This document shows, piece after piece, positions 18,888 to 27,808 of a DNA stretch of 64,000 bases. Numbering within the stretch: the first letter of the stretch is position 1; each line of letters opens with the position of its first letter. Position numbers and translations under genes: made by a program. The DNA lies in assembly GCF_900112575.1 (NCBI RefSeq), contig NZ_FOMH01000018.1, positions 1-64,000 on the forward strand, read 5' to 3'. The notes under the pieces are model-generated. The model did not search any database and had not been told where the DNA came from. It saw nothing but the letters and a program-made list of their open reading frames with translations. The stretch comes from Flavobacterium phragmitis. Its GTDB lineage: Bacteria; Bacteroidota; Bacteroidia; Flavobacteriales; Flavobacteriaceae.

Positions 18888-19778
18888 ATGGAACTTCGTC
18901 AGTTAAAATATTTCGTCCGAGCAGCAGAACTTTTAAATTTTACTCAGGCAGCAGAAGATTTATTCATTACGCAAAGCACTTTATCACATCAGATTAAAGA
19001 ACTCGAAAATTCGCTGGATACACTTCTTTTTGACAGAATAGCCAAACGTGTCCGACTGACGGAAGCTGGAGAAGTTATGCTTCAATATGCCAGAAAAACA
19101 ATTCAACAGGCAGAAGAAAGCAGGCAGGTTTTACTCGATTTAAACAATATGAAATCTGGGAAAATAATTATTGGTTCGACTTATGGATTGCAGGAACTCT
19201 TAATGGAATCGATTGTAGAGTACAACGAAAAATATCCTGATATAGAAATTCAGATTATATACGGTTCTACAACTGATTTGCTGCAAAAAATCCTTGATTA
19301 TGAAATTGACTGTATGCTTTCTTTTATGTCAGAATCTGGACATAATGAACTTATGATAAATAAACTCTTTTCGGCACATCTTTCCTTAATTGTTCATCAA
19401 TCTCATTCTTGGGCTAAACTGAAAAAAGTTGCGCTTGAAAAAGTAGTAGAATTACCTCTGGCACTTCCTTCACAGAGTTACAGCATCAGAAACTTGTTGG
19501 ATAAATTACTTGATGATAAAGGAATTCAGCTTCATACAAAAATGGAAATTAATGATATTCATAGTTTGCTTCAGTTAGTCAATACCAATAAATGGTCTAC
19601 TATTTTAATGAATACTTCTTTATTTGATTTTAAAGAATTAAAAGCAATTCCGTTAGAAGGAAAAAATACGGTTCGAGAAGCCACAATTGCAATTTCAAAA
19701 GGAATTTATCATAAAAAATCGCTGGTGCTTTTTCAGGAAATTTTATTGAAGAAGAGTGAAGTTTACAAAAATGAATAA
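18888..19778 (+). CDS. LysR-family transcriptional regulator
   Basis: 296 residues with the classic N-terminal LysR helix-turn-helix (MELRQLKYFVRAAELLNFTQ, then AAEDLFITQSTLSHQIKELE) and a periplasmic-binding-like effector domain (about 90-290, GKIIIGSTYGLQELLMESIV). The start of this domain and the ELLNFTQAAEDL pattern are like CynR-type regulators, but the effector cannot be read from sequence. It is transcribed away from the 185-residue protein gene and may repress or activate it through the palindrome in the gap. A small gene follows 63 bp later on the same strand. Confidence 0.9.
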   Translation: MELRQLKYFVRAAELLNFTQAAEDLFITQSTLSHQIKELENSLDTLLFDRIAKRVRLTEAGEVMLQYARKTIQQAEESRQVLLDLNNMKSGKIIIGSTYGLQELLMESIVEYNEKYPDIEIQIIYGSTTDLLQKILDYEIDCMLSFMSESGHNELMINKLFSAHLSLIVHQSHSWAKLKKVALEKVVELPLALPSQSYSIRNLLDKLLDDKGIQLHTKMEINDIHSLLQLVNTNKWSTILMNTSLFDFKELKAIPLEGKNTVREATIAISKGIYHKKSLVLFQEILLKKSEVYKNE

Positions 19779-19841
19779 AATTAAAAAACACTGAATTTGT
19801 ACCTTTGCCCTCAGAAATCCTCATTTGGATAAGAAAAGTAA

Positions 19842-20201
19842 ATGACAATACAAGATTTAGTTGGCCAATATTCCATTTCCGGAAGTAATCAGGACGAGAG
19901 TAACGAAATAACCTATAAAGGTATTTTGACTTTAAATCTGGATAAAAATAACCGAATTGTGGCGCATTGGCTCATCAATAATTCACAAGTTCAAAAAGGA
20001 CATGGTTTCTTTAAAGACAATATTTTGGTTATCAATTTCAGTTATAAAGGTGATGACTATAAAACATATAAAGGAGTTGCGGTTTATCGCTGTATTACAA
20101 AAGATGTTTTGGACGGATTCTGGTCTGAAAAACATGGAAACCCGCTTTATCTGGGTGCGGAACATTGTTTAAGAATAGAAAGTTCAGAGCAATTGAATTA
20201 A
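19842..20201 (+). CDS. Small lipocalin-like hypothetical protein
   Basis: 119 residues, no signal peptide. The sequence has alternating strands (GQYSISGSNQ, YKGILTLNLDKNNRIVAHW, NILVINFSYKG, YKGVAVYRCITKDVLDGFW), which suggests a small beta-barrel or lipocalin-like fold. No named family is recognised. It follows the LysR gene by 63 bp in the same direction and may be co-transcribed. The reading frame keeps good codon use to its stop, so I take it as real. Confidence 0.65.
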   Translation: MTIQDLVGQYSISGSNQDESNEITYKGILTLNLDKNNRIVAHWLINNSQVQKGHGFFKDNILVINFSYKGDDYKTYKGVAVYRCITKDVLDGFWSEKHGNPLYLGAEHCLRIESSEQLN

Positions 20202-20211
20202 AGTTACTTTT

Positions 20212-20521
20212 TTTAAACACATAGAAACATAGTTTTTAGGAGCCTTAAATAGGCGTTTCACTTTCATAAATGCACATAGTTTTGTGAGTTATATACTTTG
20301 TCAAAGTTCATTCCGAATCTTACACCAAGCTATGGGTTTATTTTTTTGCCACAAATTTCACAAATTTCCGCGAATTAAAAAATTGTGAAAATTTCTGAAA
20401 TTGCTTCGCCTGTTCGCTATCGCTCGGGTTGTGGCTTTTTAAAACATAATGCTATGTGTTTTATTAAAAGTGAAACGACTTTTCTTAGCGTAAAGAAAAT
20501 CTATGTTTCTATGTGTTTAAT
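20212..20521. repeat. Intergenic repeat block A with terminal inverted repeats
   Basis: The left end reads AAACACATAGAAACATAG and the right end (20501-20520) its complement CTATGTTTCTATGTGTTT. Inside lies a hairpin-forming unit from TTGCCACAAATTTCACAAAT (about 20346) to GGGTTGTGGC (about 20434). Block C (22762-23026) has the same ends and the same internal unit. No ORF is supported. It fills the gap between a plus-strand gene and a convergent protease gene. Confidence 0.8.
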
Positions 20522-20532
20522 TTTTTTTATAA

Positions 20533-21228
20533 TTATTCAGCAATTGGATTTAGTGCTTTTTTATTTCTTCTGTTGTAGATTATAATAAAGCCAACCCAGA
20601 TAATCAATAAAGTTACGATTAGCGTTAATTCTGTATCATGCAAACCATTGCGGAAGAAATTGTTTAGAGAATGAACTCCGGCAACAGCCAATAAAGATCC
20701 TGTAGATGAATATACTTTTCCGATTCCCCAGCTTCCAAAGAAAATGATTCCTAAGAAAACCATGTTGCTTGGAGTAGTTTCAAAGTTTAAATGCCATGCA
20801 AACCAAAGAAGAGCAATTATTAAGATAGAAGTAAATTTAGGAAGTGATTTTAATTGTTCTTGTAAAAAACCTCGCCATCCGATTTCTTCCAAAAGTCCGT
20901 AAGCTAAAACGGTAAACATTAGTAAAATTGGGAATTTACCCTTAAGAAAATAATAAGTTCCTGCAATCAAAAATGCTGGTAATAGCCAATAAACAGCAAA
21001 TGGAACTATGGCATTTTTGTAAACTCCTTTTAAAGACATTGGATTTTCCAAAGAGAATATTTTTATCGCTACCAAGGCACCCAAAGCAGGGCCGACACCA
21101 CGAAGAAGAATTGCTAAATACGGATTTTCAATTCCAGATAATAAATTAGTTTTAACGGCAGCATATCTGCAAATTACTGCGATTACATAATAAACTATTA
21201 TAGCGCCAAAGTTGATTTTAGTTTTCAT
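20533..21228 (-). CDS. CPBP family intramembrane metalloprotease (CAAX protease-like)
   Basis: 231 residues with about seven hydrophobic segments. The Rce1/CPBP motifs are present: EEIGWRG (114-120), FAWH (His about 146) and the later VHSLNNFF histidine/asparagine block (about 184-191). These residues bind the catalytic zinc inside the membrane. Bacterial members have varied roles, including peptide maturation and bacteriocin self-immunity; the role here is unknown. It is upstream of repeat block A and 75 bp downstream of a Crp-family gene on the same strand, so the two could be linked. Confidence 0.88.
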   Translation of the reverse strand: MKTKINFGAIIVYYVIAVICRYAAVKTNLLSGIENPYLAILLRGVGPALGALVAIKIFSLENPMSLKGVYKNAIVPFAVYWLLPAFLIAGTYYFLKGKFPILLMFTVLAYGLLEEIGWRGFLQEQLKSLPKFTSILIIALLWFAWHLNFETTPSNMVFLGIIFFGSWGIGKVYSSTGSLLAVAGVHSLNNFFRNGLHDTELTLIVTLLIIWVGFIIIYNRRNKKALNPIAE

Positions 21229-21303
21229 AAGTTATTTTCGTTTGATTTAGTGAAGCAAACTTAGCGAGCTCAAATGAAAATAAAATTGACTTTGGGTAAG
21301 AAA

Positions 21304-21894
21304 TCATTTTTCCATAACTCTTTTTCGAATTCGGCTTAAACTTTCTGCTGTTAATCCGAGATAAGAAGCTATTATTTTTAAAGGTGTTCTCTGAAATATT
21401 TCCGGACGGCCTTCTATAAGTTTTAAATAACGTTCCTGTGGCGAAAGCGTTAAAAGATTAATTTGTTCCTGCTGTTTGCGTACATAAAGCATTTCAGAAA
21501 TTGCTTTTCCGATTCGTAAACCTGTTTCAGATCTTTGATACAATTCGTTTAAATCCGAAAGAGAGATAGACCATAAAGTCAGTTCTTCCAAAGCTTCTGT
21601 TTTAATAACAGTGGGCTGTTGATTTAGAAAAGACATATAATCGCTAATGAAACTTTTTTCATAAAGCAGATTGATGCAGATATCTCGTTTTCCATCCCAA
21701 ACAAATAATCCCGCAGATCCTTTAATAACAATGTTGAGATATCTTTCTACAGCATTATAATCTTTGATAATCTGATTTTTTTCAAATTTTCTTACTTTAA
21801 TTTTTTCCGAGAATCCTTTCCAGATATTCATATCTGCTGTAAAATAGGTTTCAAAAATGTTCTTTACATCTTCAGGGGAAGGACTTTGTGGCAT
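21304..21894 (-). CDS. Crp/Fnr-family transcriptional regulator
   Basis: 196 residues. An N-terminal cyclic-nucleotide-binding-like domain (about 20-115, FEKNQIIKDYNAVERYLNIVIKGSAG) is followed by a linker helix and a C-terminal helix-turn-helix (PLKIIASYLGLTAESLSRIRKR). The N-terminal cysteine cluster of oxygen-sensing FNR is missing, so it is not an iron-sulfur oxygen sensor. Short Crp relatives like this are numerous in flavobacteria and often sit beside the gene they control, here possibly the CPBP protease. The effector is unknown. Confidence 0.88.
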   Translation of the reverse strand: MPQSPSPEDVKNIFETYFTADMNIWKGFSEKIKVRKFEKNQIIKDYNAVERYLNIVIKGSAGLFVWDGKRDICINLLYEKSFISDYMSFLNQQPTVIKTEALEELTLWSISLSDLNELYQRSETGLRIGKAISEMLYVRKQQEQINLLTLSPQERYLKLIEGRPEIFQRTPLKIIASYLGLTAESLSRIRKRVMEK

Positions 21895-21978
21895 GTTGTT
21901 TACTATCAGTTGAAGAAGGCAATATAAGTTTTATCTTTCAAAATAAAAACAACTGTATTAACTTGTTAGTTCTGTTTT

Positions 21979-22179
21979 TTTAAACACATAGAAACATAGA
22001 TTTTTTCTTTTTAAAAAACTTAATAAAAGGGGATAGAAAGAAACTAGTTTCTAACACATAGCTTTGCGTAAATAGTGAGGTAACTTTGTCAAAGTTTAAT
22101 GCACAAGAGACTATGTGTTTTATTATAAGTGAAATGCCTTTTTTCGCGCAAAGAAAATCTATGTTTCTATGTGTTTAAA
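21979..22179. repeat. Intergenic repeat block B with terminal inverted repeats
   Basis: Left end AAACACATAGAAACATAG, right end its complement (22159-22176). The interior includes GAAACTAGTTTC (about 22044), also found in blocks C and D. It is shorter than A and C and lacks the GCCAC/GTGGC unit. No gene in this 302-bp gap. Confidence 0.78.
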
Positions 22180-22197
22180 AAAAATTATACTCAAAGT

Positions 22198-22719
22198 TTA
22201 TTTCAAACAAGGCAATTGTAAAACATTAGCATTCAAAGGCTGTTCCACTTTTCTTTCTAGTTTTTCATTATTAACTGTAATATAAATTTCCATAGAACCG
22301 GTTCCAACTTTCAGTGCCAAAATATGACCGCCATAAGCATCAAATTTATCATCGGTTGCTACGCCATGCATATGAATTGAAGGTTTTTCTCCACTCCAAG
22401 CAATAGAACCAGTAATACTTCCCATTTCTACTTTATTGAAGGTTTTAGGATGAAATTTTTTTTGGCTGAAATCATAAAATCCAAATGTAGCGTCTTGCGC
22501 AAAACCAATTCCAGTAAAATTAGCAGATGGGATATTTTGTTCTTTCGCCAGATTTTCAATTAAAGCCAAAACATTATCGCCTTCGCGAAGAACCATCAAA
22601 TAACCATTCGGAGTTTTAGTATAACGGCATTTTTCTTTATCGTTTTGCTGAGCATGAGATAAATTAAAAGTCAGTAAAAGTAAAAATGAAATAAAGATTT
22701 TAGAGGTTTGAGTATTCAT
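22198..22719 (-). CDS. Secreted PPC-domain (DUF296) protein
   Basis: 173 residues. A clear signal peptide (MNTQTSKIFISFLLLLTFNL, cut near SHAQQ) precedes a single PPC domain (about 35-160) with MVLREGDNVLALIENLAKEQ, ASFTGIG-like (SANFTGIG), GSITGSIAW, and the His pair in PSIHMHGVATD. PPC domains form trimers; in plants they sit in AT-hook DNA-binding proteins and bacteria often have them alone. An exported copy cannot be a DNA-binding protein, so another role, perhaps metal or small-molecule binding through the histidines, is likely. It lies alone between repeat blocks B and C. Confidence 0.82.
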   Translation of the reverse strand: MNTQTSKIFISFLLLLTFNLSHAQQNDKEKCRYTKTPNGYLMVLREGDNVLALIENLAKEQNIPSANFTGIGFAQDATFGFYDFSQKKFHPKTFNKVEMGSITGSIAWSGEKPSIHMHGVATDDKFDAYGGHILALKVGTGSMEIYITVNNEKLERKVEQPLNANVLQLPCLK

Positions 22720-22761
22720 AAGAATTTATATTAGAATTGTATTTGAGAATAAAAAAAAGAT

Positions 22762-23026
22762 TTTAAACACATAGAAACATAGATCTTCATTGTCTTTTCA
22801 GATTATAGAAAGAAACTAGTTTCTAACACATAGTGCGATGCATTTAATGTTTTTGCCACAAATTTCACAAATTTCCGCGAATTAAAAATGTGTGAAAATT
22901 TGTGAAATTGCTTCGCCTGTTCGCTATTGCTCGGGTTGTGGCTTTTTAAAACATAACGCTATGTGTTTTATTAAAAGTGAAATGCCTTTTTTACCGCAAC
23001 GAAAATCTATGTTTCTATGTGTTTAA
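22762..23026. repeat. Intergenic repeat block C with terminal inverted repeats
   Basis: Ends AAACACATAGAAACATAG and, at 23007-23024, its complement. The inner unit runs from TTTTGCCACAAATTTCACAA (22853) to CTCGGGTTGTGGC and is nearly the same as in block A, including TTGCTTCGCCTGTTCGCTAT. GAAACTAGTTTC lies near 22814. No gene in this 335-bp gap. Confidence 0.8.
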
Positions 23027-23054
23027 TTTAATTATGTCATTATAAATAAAGAGT

Positions 23055-24566
23055 TTAAACAATAGAATTCGGCTGTAATTCATTGTCATATTTTTCAGGG
23101 TCAGATGCTGCATATTCATTTTCTGGTTCCGGAATAACATGAATTTTAGAATCTCTAATCGAAATAACCGCCGAACAAACATAAATACCAACTTTTCCCT
23201 CGTTGTATTTAAAATCAAGCAAAGTCAGTTTTACGATTTCATTGATCGAAAGTTCGTAGTAATTTCCATAACGGATAATTTTAAAAGAAATCTGTTTTTC
23301 TTCACTAATTTCAAACTGATTGGTCTGAATGTTTTCAAAGATAAAATTATTCTTCACATCCTTTTCATTAAATCCCCAAGCTCGAAATTGAACAAAACCA
23401 TTCATAAAATCGATTGAAATATAATAGCCCGTTCCTTCTTTATCACATTCAATTACAAAACCCGTTTTACCCATTCCTTCTACAGAGAAAGTGCCTTCCC
23501 AAACAAAATCATTAGAAGGTTTTTCGAAACCATAAATTTCATAACCGCTTCGACATCCAAATCGCCATTTATTCTCATTTTCCTGAACAAATTCAGCAGT
23601 AGGATTTCCCAAAATCGGCATTGGTTGTGGCAGATCTTTTTGAAGAATGGTTTTCTTGTAGAGTTTTTCCCAGTAATAATAAGTCTTCAGCAAAAGACGA
23701 CCGCTTTTATCCACATCCAATTCCTTTGGAGGCGGAATAACCCGGTGTGTATTTACATTTCCATCAGCGAAATAAAAATTATAAACCAGAAAATGTTTTC
23801 CGTCTTTTACGACTCTGGCCGCATAATTTCCCTGTGGCATCAAGACATTATTATGAAAGGCAGAATATTCTCCTCGAAATTCGGCAGAAGACCAGTAACG
23901 AACTTTTATATCTTCGCGAATGGAGCCTAGTAAATAATGATTTCCTTTAATTTCAAAAACACAGGGACATTCCACATCATCATATACATACGGAATATGA
24001 AGCGGTTTCTGCAAAACATAACCTTCTGGTTCTCTTTTAGCAATTCCGATACAGCCACGTCTATAAGTTGGTCCCGAAGCACTTCTGGCACAAATCAATA
24101 AATAATCATCTCCTTTATATTGGTATTTAAAAGGATCTCGAAAGCTGATCCATTCCCTCGGATTATTGTTTTTGCTTTCGTAATGCGGTGCTTCACTTTT
24201 AAATGGAAGACCATATAAATTCTCTTTTTTCCAGGTTAATAAATCGGCAGAAATGGCTCTTCCCACTTTTTGTTCAATTCCCTTATCCTGACGTTTTAGG
24301 CCAGTATAATACATTTCATAACCGTCTCCTTCTGATCTTTTACTGATGTGCATTGTCCACAGCATATCGTCGTCCCATTCTCCTGGATCGCCGACAAATA
24401 AGGCATTTTTTACCCGTTTCCACGAAAGACCATCTTTTGATATTGCATGTGCAATATAATCGTGGTTTGGAATAATTAGGTGAAACAAATGATGAATTCC
24501 TTTTTCATCTATAAATACATCAACATCTCCAATTTCCCAGTTGCTAAATCCTGAACCTGAATACAT
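23055..24566 (-). CDS. GH32-like five-bladed beta-propeller hydrolase, cytoplasmic
   Basis: 503 residues, no signal peptide. The N-terminal propeller (about 1-320) shows the GH32 residues in order: DVD (14-16) as nucleophile region, RDP (143-145, SFRDPFKY) and the EC acid/base motif (199-200, DDVECPCV). The C-terminal third (about 335-480) looks like a beta-sandwich of the GH32 or LamG type. It probably hydrolyses a beta-fructoside such as sucrose inside the cell. The call fits the next genes on the same strand, a sucrose-phosphate-synthase-like enzyme and a fructokinase-like PfkB kinase, though the 0.66-kb repeat block D separates it from them. Other GH32/GH43-clan activities are possible. 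Confidence 0.78.
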   Translation of the reverse strand: MYSGSGFSNWEIGDVDVFIDEKGIHHLFHLIIPNHDYIAHAISKDGLSWKRVKNALFVGDPGEWDDDMLWTMHISKRSEGDGYEMYYTGLKRQDKGIEQKVGRAISADLLTWKKENLYGLPFKSEAPHYESKNNNPREWISFRDPFKYQYKGDDYLLICARSASGPTYRRGCIGIAKREPEGYVLQKPLHIPYVYDDVECPCVFEIKGNHYLLGSIREDIKVRYWSSAEFRGEYSAFHNNVLMPQGNYAARVVKDGKHFLVYNFYFADGNVNTHRVIPPPKELDVDKSGRLLLKTYYYWEKLYKKTILQKDLPQPMPILGNPTAEFVQENENKWRFGCRSGYEIYGFEKPSNDFVWEGTFSVEGMGKTGFVIECDKEGTGYYISIDFMNGFVQFRAWGFNEKDVKNNFIFENIQTNQFEISEEKQISFKIIRYGNYYELSINEIVKLTLLDFKYNEGKVGIYVCSAVISIRDSKIHVIPEPENEYAASDPEKYDNELQPNSIV

Positions 24567-24596
24567 TTTATTATTTTTTTAATCGGTTACTATTTT

Positions 24597-25219
24597 TTTA
24601 AACACATAGAAACATAGTTTTGCTTTGTCTTGTAAGGCATTTCATTTTTAATAAAAAACATAGCTCTGTGTATTTTTTTTTCGCCACGAATTCACGAATT
24701 TCTCTAATTAAAAAATTTGTGGAAATTGGTGCAATTCGTGGCTTATTTTTTTTAAAACACATAGAAACATAGTTTTGCTTTGTCTTGTAAGGCATTTCAT
24801 TTTTAATAAAAAACATAGCTCTGTGTATTTTTTTTTTCGCCACGAATTCACGAATTTCTCTAATTAAAAAATTTGTGGAAATTGGTGCAATTCGTGGCTT
24901 ATTTTTTTTAAAACACATAGAAACATAGTTTTGCTTTGTCTTGTAAGGCATTTCATTTTTAATAAAAACATAGCTCTGTGTATTTTTTTTTTCGCCACAG
25001 ATTCACGAATTTCTCTAATTAAAAATTTGTGGAAATTGGTGCAATTCGTGGCTTATTTTTTTAAAACACATAGTTCTATGTGTTAGAAACTAGTTTCTTT
25101 ATAAACTCTATTATTAAGCTTTTAAAAAAAATCTATGTTTCTATGTGTTTAATTTTTTTGCCACGAATTGCACTAATTTTCTAGAATTAAAAATTTGTGG
25201 AAATTGATGTAATTTGTGG
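24597..25219. repeat. Repeat block D: 155-bp unit in three tandem copies inside terminal inverted repeats
   Basis: AAACACATAGAAACATAG begins copies at 24600, 24755 and 24911 (period 155-156 bp); a fourth start at 25064 is truncated. Each copy holds a GCCAC...GAATTTC ... GCAATTCGTGGC hairpin. The block ends with the inverted end CTATGTTTCTATGTGTTT (near 25131-25150) and one more GCCACGAATTG...TTTGTGGC unit (about 25160-25219). Open frames within it come only from the repetition. It fills the whole 662-bp gap. Confidence 0.88.
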
Positions 25220-25228
25220 CTTTAATTT

Positions 25229-27409
25229 TTACTTTATTATTTTATAATGCTTTAAACCTTCCAAAATTCCTTCTGAAGCAAATGTCTTAGCCACATAAAT
25301 GCTTTTAGTTGTTTCGTAATCTGCGAGTTCTGCGCTTCGATTGCCGACAATAATTCCTTTTACAGGTCCTCGAAACATATCCACATCGTTTCCTGAATCT
25401 CCGGCAGCAATAACATTTGAAAGCGGAATTGACCATTTTCGGCATAAAAACTTAATAGCATTTCCTTTAGAGGCTCTTTTTGGAATAAAATCCAAAAACT
25501 GTCCGTGACTCGGAATGATATTGACTTTATACCAGCCCGTTCCTAAAATCCGAATTAATTCGTCGTGATCGTAATATTCTTCTTCATAGTAATAAGAGAT
25601 TTTATAAGGATTCTGAGCTTCTTCTTCCTGAAGCTTTATCCATTTAACAGCTTTTAATCGGTTTACGATATCGTCTCTTTTCCATCTTCCTGCTAAGAAT
25701 TTCGCCCAGCCTTTATCGAGAATATAATCTTTACCATTGGTATAATAAATCTCAGTTCCGACAGAACAGATAATGAAATCGGGAAGGGGAAATTCTTCTT
25801 CGTCAATTACTTTTTTAACCAACTCTAAATTCCTGCCGGAAGCCATTGCAAAAGCCATTTTATCGGTACGATTGGTCAAATGTGTTTTCAATTCTTTTAA
25901 ACCCGGATTGGCCAGTTTAGGTTCAATTAAAGTTCCGTCAATATCCGAAACTAAAAGATGATCGATTTTTCTTTTTAATCGACTGATATTGATATTGGGG
26001 TAATGTTGCTTTTTAATTCCGGCACCAGATGAAAGTGATAAATTTTCATTGACCAATTCTACATATTGATTGACATGGCTGACCCAGCTGTAATATTTCT
26101 GGATATTAAGAGCACCATTATTGGAATAATATTTCCACTGATTTTCATCGGTTAAAATATTTCGCAATGCTTTCTTAATCTGACTTTCTTCCTGTGGATT
26201 AACCAATTCTCCATTTTGACAAACGGGAATAATTTCTGAAGGCCCGCCATTTTTAGTAACCACAACCGGAAGCCCCGAACTTGCCGATTCTATTACGGTC
26301 AAGCCGAAGTTTTCATGCAGAGCTAGATTGACAAAAACGCCTCGTTTTTCGGCTGCATAACGATAAATGATTGAAACTTCATTCTCAACATCATGTTTTT
26401 TAGGAATTGCCATTTTTCCGTACAAATCGTATTTGTCCATCAACAGCAATAAATCAGTTAAAACATTTTTTTCTGACTCAGGCATTTTGGCAATGTCTTT
26501 TCTAATTCCTGCAAAAATGACAAGATTGGCAATACTTTGGAGTTCTTTGTCTTTACCATAAACTTCAATAAGAGTGTTTAGGTTTTTATGGCGATCTGGT
26601 CTAGAAAGTGCCAGAATAATCGGTTTGTGAGGATTAGTCAGGAATTTTGAAATACTTTCGGCAACCCAGTATTTGCGTTGTGCTTCTTCCATATTTTTTT
26701 CCGAGTCGGTTTCCTGAAAATAATAAGGAACAAATTTTCTAGTGTCGATTCCAGGTGAAATAGCGTGGTATTTGGCTAATTCGAAATTCTTGTAAGCTTT
26801 GTAGGTCTCAATTTCCTGTTCGGTCGAAGTAACAATAAATTCGGAAAGTTCTAGTGTTTTTTCTTCTGCGGCGATTCGGGCTTTAAATTTGAACTTTTTT
26901 TCAAGTTCTTCTTCTGTTTGCCCACTTTCGAGTAGTTTTTTCTTTTTATAAAACCCTAAAGAATGTCCAGTATGTGCAAAAGGAATGTTTAAAATCGCCG
27001 ATAATTCGGCGGCGGCATAACCAGCATCTCCATAATGCGAATGAATCCAGTCGGGAAAAATATTGTATTGTTTTATATGTTGGACAACGCCATTTACAAA
27101 AGTATCCAGACCTTCCCAAAGCTGTTCTTTGGCTTTATATTTTTTGCCTAGAAACGGAATTCGTCTAATATCAAGTTTATCATTTATAATTTCAACTGGG
27201 ACAGCATATTCAGGAGAAAGATGAGGATCGTCAATTAATCTTGTAAAGAGATGTACTTGTTCGACATCTTCGTGTTGTGATAAAAATTCGGCTAATTCGT
27301 AGATATATTTGGTCTGTCCGCCGTTATCGGCATCACGACCGATTTCGAGTCCAGAACCTTTTAAGAGTCCGTGTATATTGATAAGTGAAATTCGTAATTT
27401 TTTCATCAT
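25229..27409 (-). CDS. Sucrose-phosphate synthase fused to HAD phosphatase
   Basis: 726 residues in two parts. Residues about 1-470 are a GT-B glycosyltransferase of the sucrose-phosphate synthase type, with RDADNGGQTKYIYELAEFL, HSHYGDAGYAAAELS and LALSRPDRHKNLNTLIEV, and the ENFGLTVIESASSGLPVV donor-site motif. Residues about 480-726 are a HAD-IIB phosphatase with DIDGTLIEP (catalytic Asp about 487 and 489) and AAGDSGNDVDMF. Together they could make sucrose 6-phosphate from a nucleotide glucose and fructose 6-phosphate and dephosphorylate it. Mannosylfructose-type synthesis is the alternative. A second ATG one codon later is possible. Such fusions are familiar from plants and cyanobacteria and less so from Bacteroidota. 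Confidence 0.85.
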   Translation of the reverse strand: MMKKLRISLINIHGLLKGSGLEIGRDADNGGQTKYIYELAEFLSQHEDVEQVHLFTRLIDDPHLSPEYAVPVEIINDKLDIRRIPFLGKKYKAKEQLWEGLDTFVNGVVQHIKQYNIFPDWIHSHYGDAGYAAAELSAILNIPFAHTGHSLGFYKKKKLLESGQTEEELEKKFKFKARIAAEEKTLELSEFIVTSTEQEIETYKAYKNFELAKYHAISPGIDTRKFVPYYFQETDSEKNMEEAQRKYWVAESISKFLTNPHKPIILALSRPDRHKNLNTLIEVYGKDKELQSIANLVIFAGIRKDIAKMPESEKNVLTDLLLLMDKYDLYGKMAIPKKHDVENEVSIIYRYAAEKRGVFVNLALHENFGLTVIESASSGLPVVVTKNGGPSEIIPVCQNGELVNPQEESQIKKALRNILTDENQWKYYSNNGALNIQKYYSWVSHVNQYVELVNENLSLSSGAGIKKQHYPNINISRLKRKIDHLLVSDIDGTLIEPKLANPGLKELKTHLTNRTDKMAFAMASGRNLELVKKVIDEEEFPLPDFIICSVGTEIYYTNGKDYILDKGWAKFLAGRWKRDDIVNRLKAVKWIKLQEEEAQNPYKISYYYEEEYYDHDELIRILGTGWYKVNIIPSHGQFLDFIPKRASKGNAIKFLCRKWSIPLSNVIAAGDSGNDVDMFRGPVKGIIVGNRSAELADYETTKSIYVAKTFASEGILEGLKHYKIIK

Positions 27410-27808
27410 TCTTCCTTAAATTATTTAGAATTCGCAAGTTACTGCGACCATAAAGATTAGGAAGAAATAATTCCATTTAAAATTTACATATTTCCCATGT
27501 TTGAAGTAAGTTTTGGATGTTTAAATTATAAAAATCTAATCTGGGAGAAGATTTATTGATTTTAATTGAAAGATTTATGTTGTTGAATTTCTCTCGCAGA
27601 TTCAGCAGATTTTGCTGATTTTTTTAATTTGAAAGAATATGAAGAAAGGATTGGATATGTGGAGAAATAAAATGTCGCTCCGCTGGAGCTTTTTATCGTC
27701 TCGCAATTTGTATGTTATAAATATTTTGCTTTGCGGAAGCATTTTTATTCTCTCGCAGTTAGTAAAAAATCTGGTTAATCTGCTCAATCTGCGAGAGAAT
27801 AAAAAAAA
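27410..27808. other. Intergenic region with a TIR-flanked repeat
   Basis: About 180 bp of plain AT-rich sequence before the kinase-side repeat at 27589-27799. No ORF is supported. Confidence 0.6.
27589..27799. repeat. Short repeat element with 22-bp inverted ends (CTCTCGCAGATT family)
   Basis: TTCTCTCGCAGATTCAGCAG opens the element (27589) and its complement, with one mismatch in 22, closes it (27778-27799). A further partial copy TTCTCTCGCAG lies inside (27748). About 211 bp, no ORF. It resembles a MITE-like flavobacterial repeat. Confidence 0.72.

Noticed and set aside
21304..21894. This Crp/Fnr-family protein as the FNR acting on the nadA box
   Set aside because: It lacks the N-terminal cysteines of FNR and is far away; it more likely serves its neighbour.
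24598..24951. Open frame of 117 codons on the minus strand
   Set aside because: It comes from the tandem repeat itself (the same peptide repeats exactly); no start context or coding character.
24600..25063. Tandem repeats as a possible CRISPR array
   Set aside because: Units are 155 bp with no unique spacers between short repeats.
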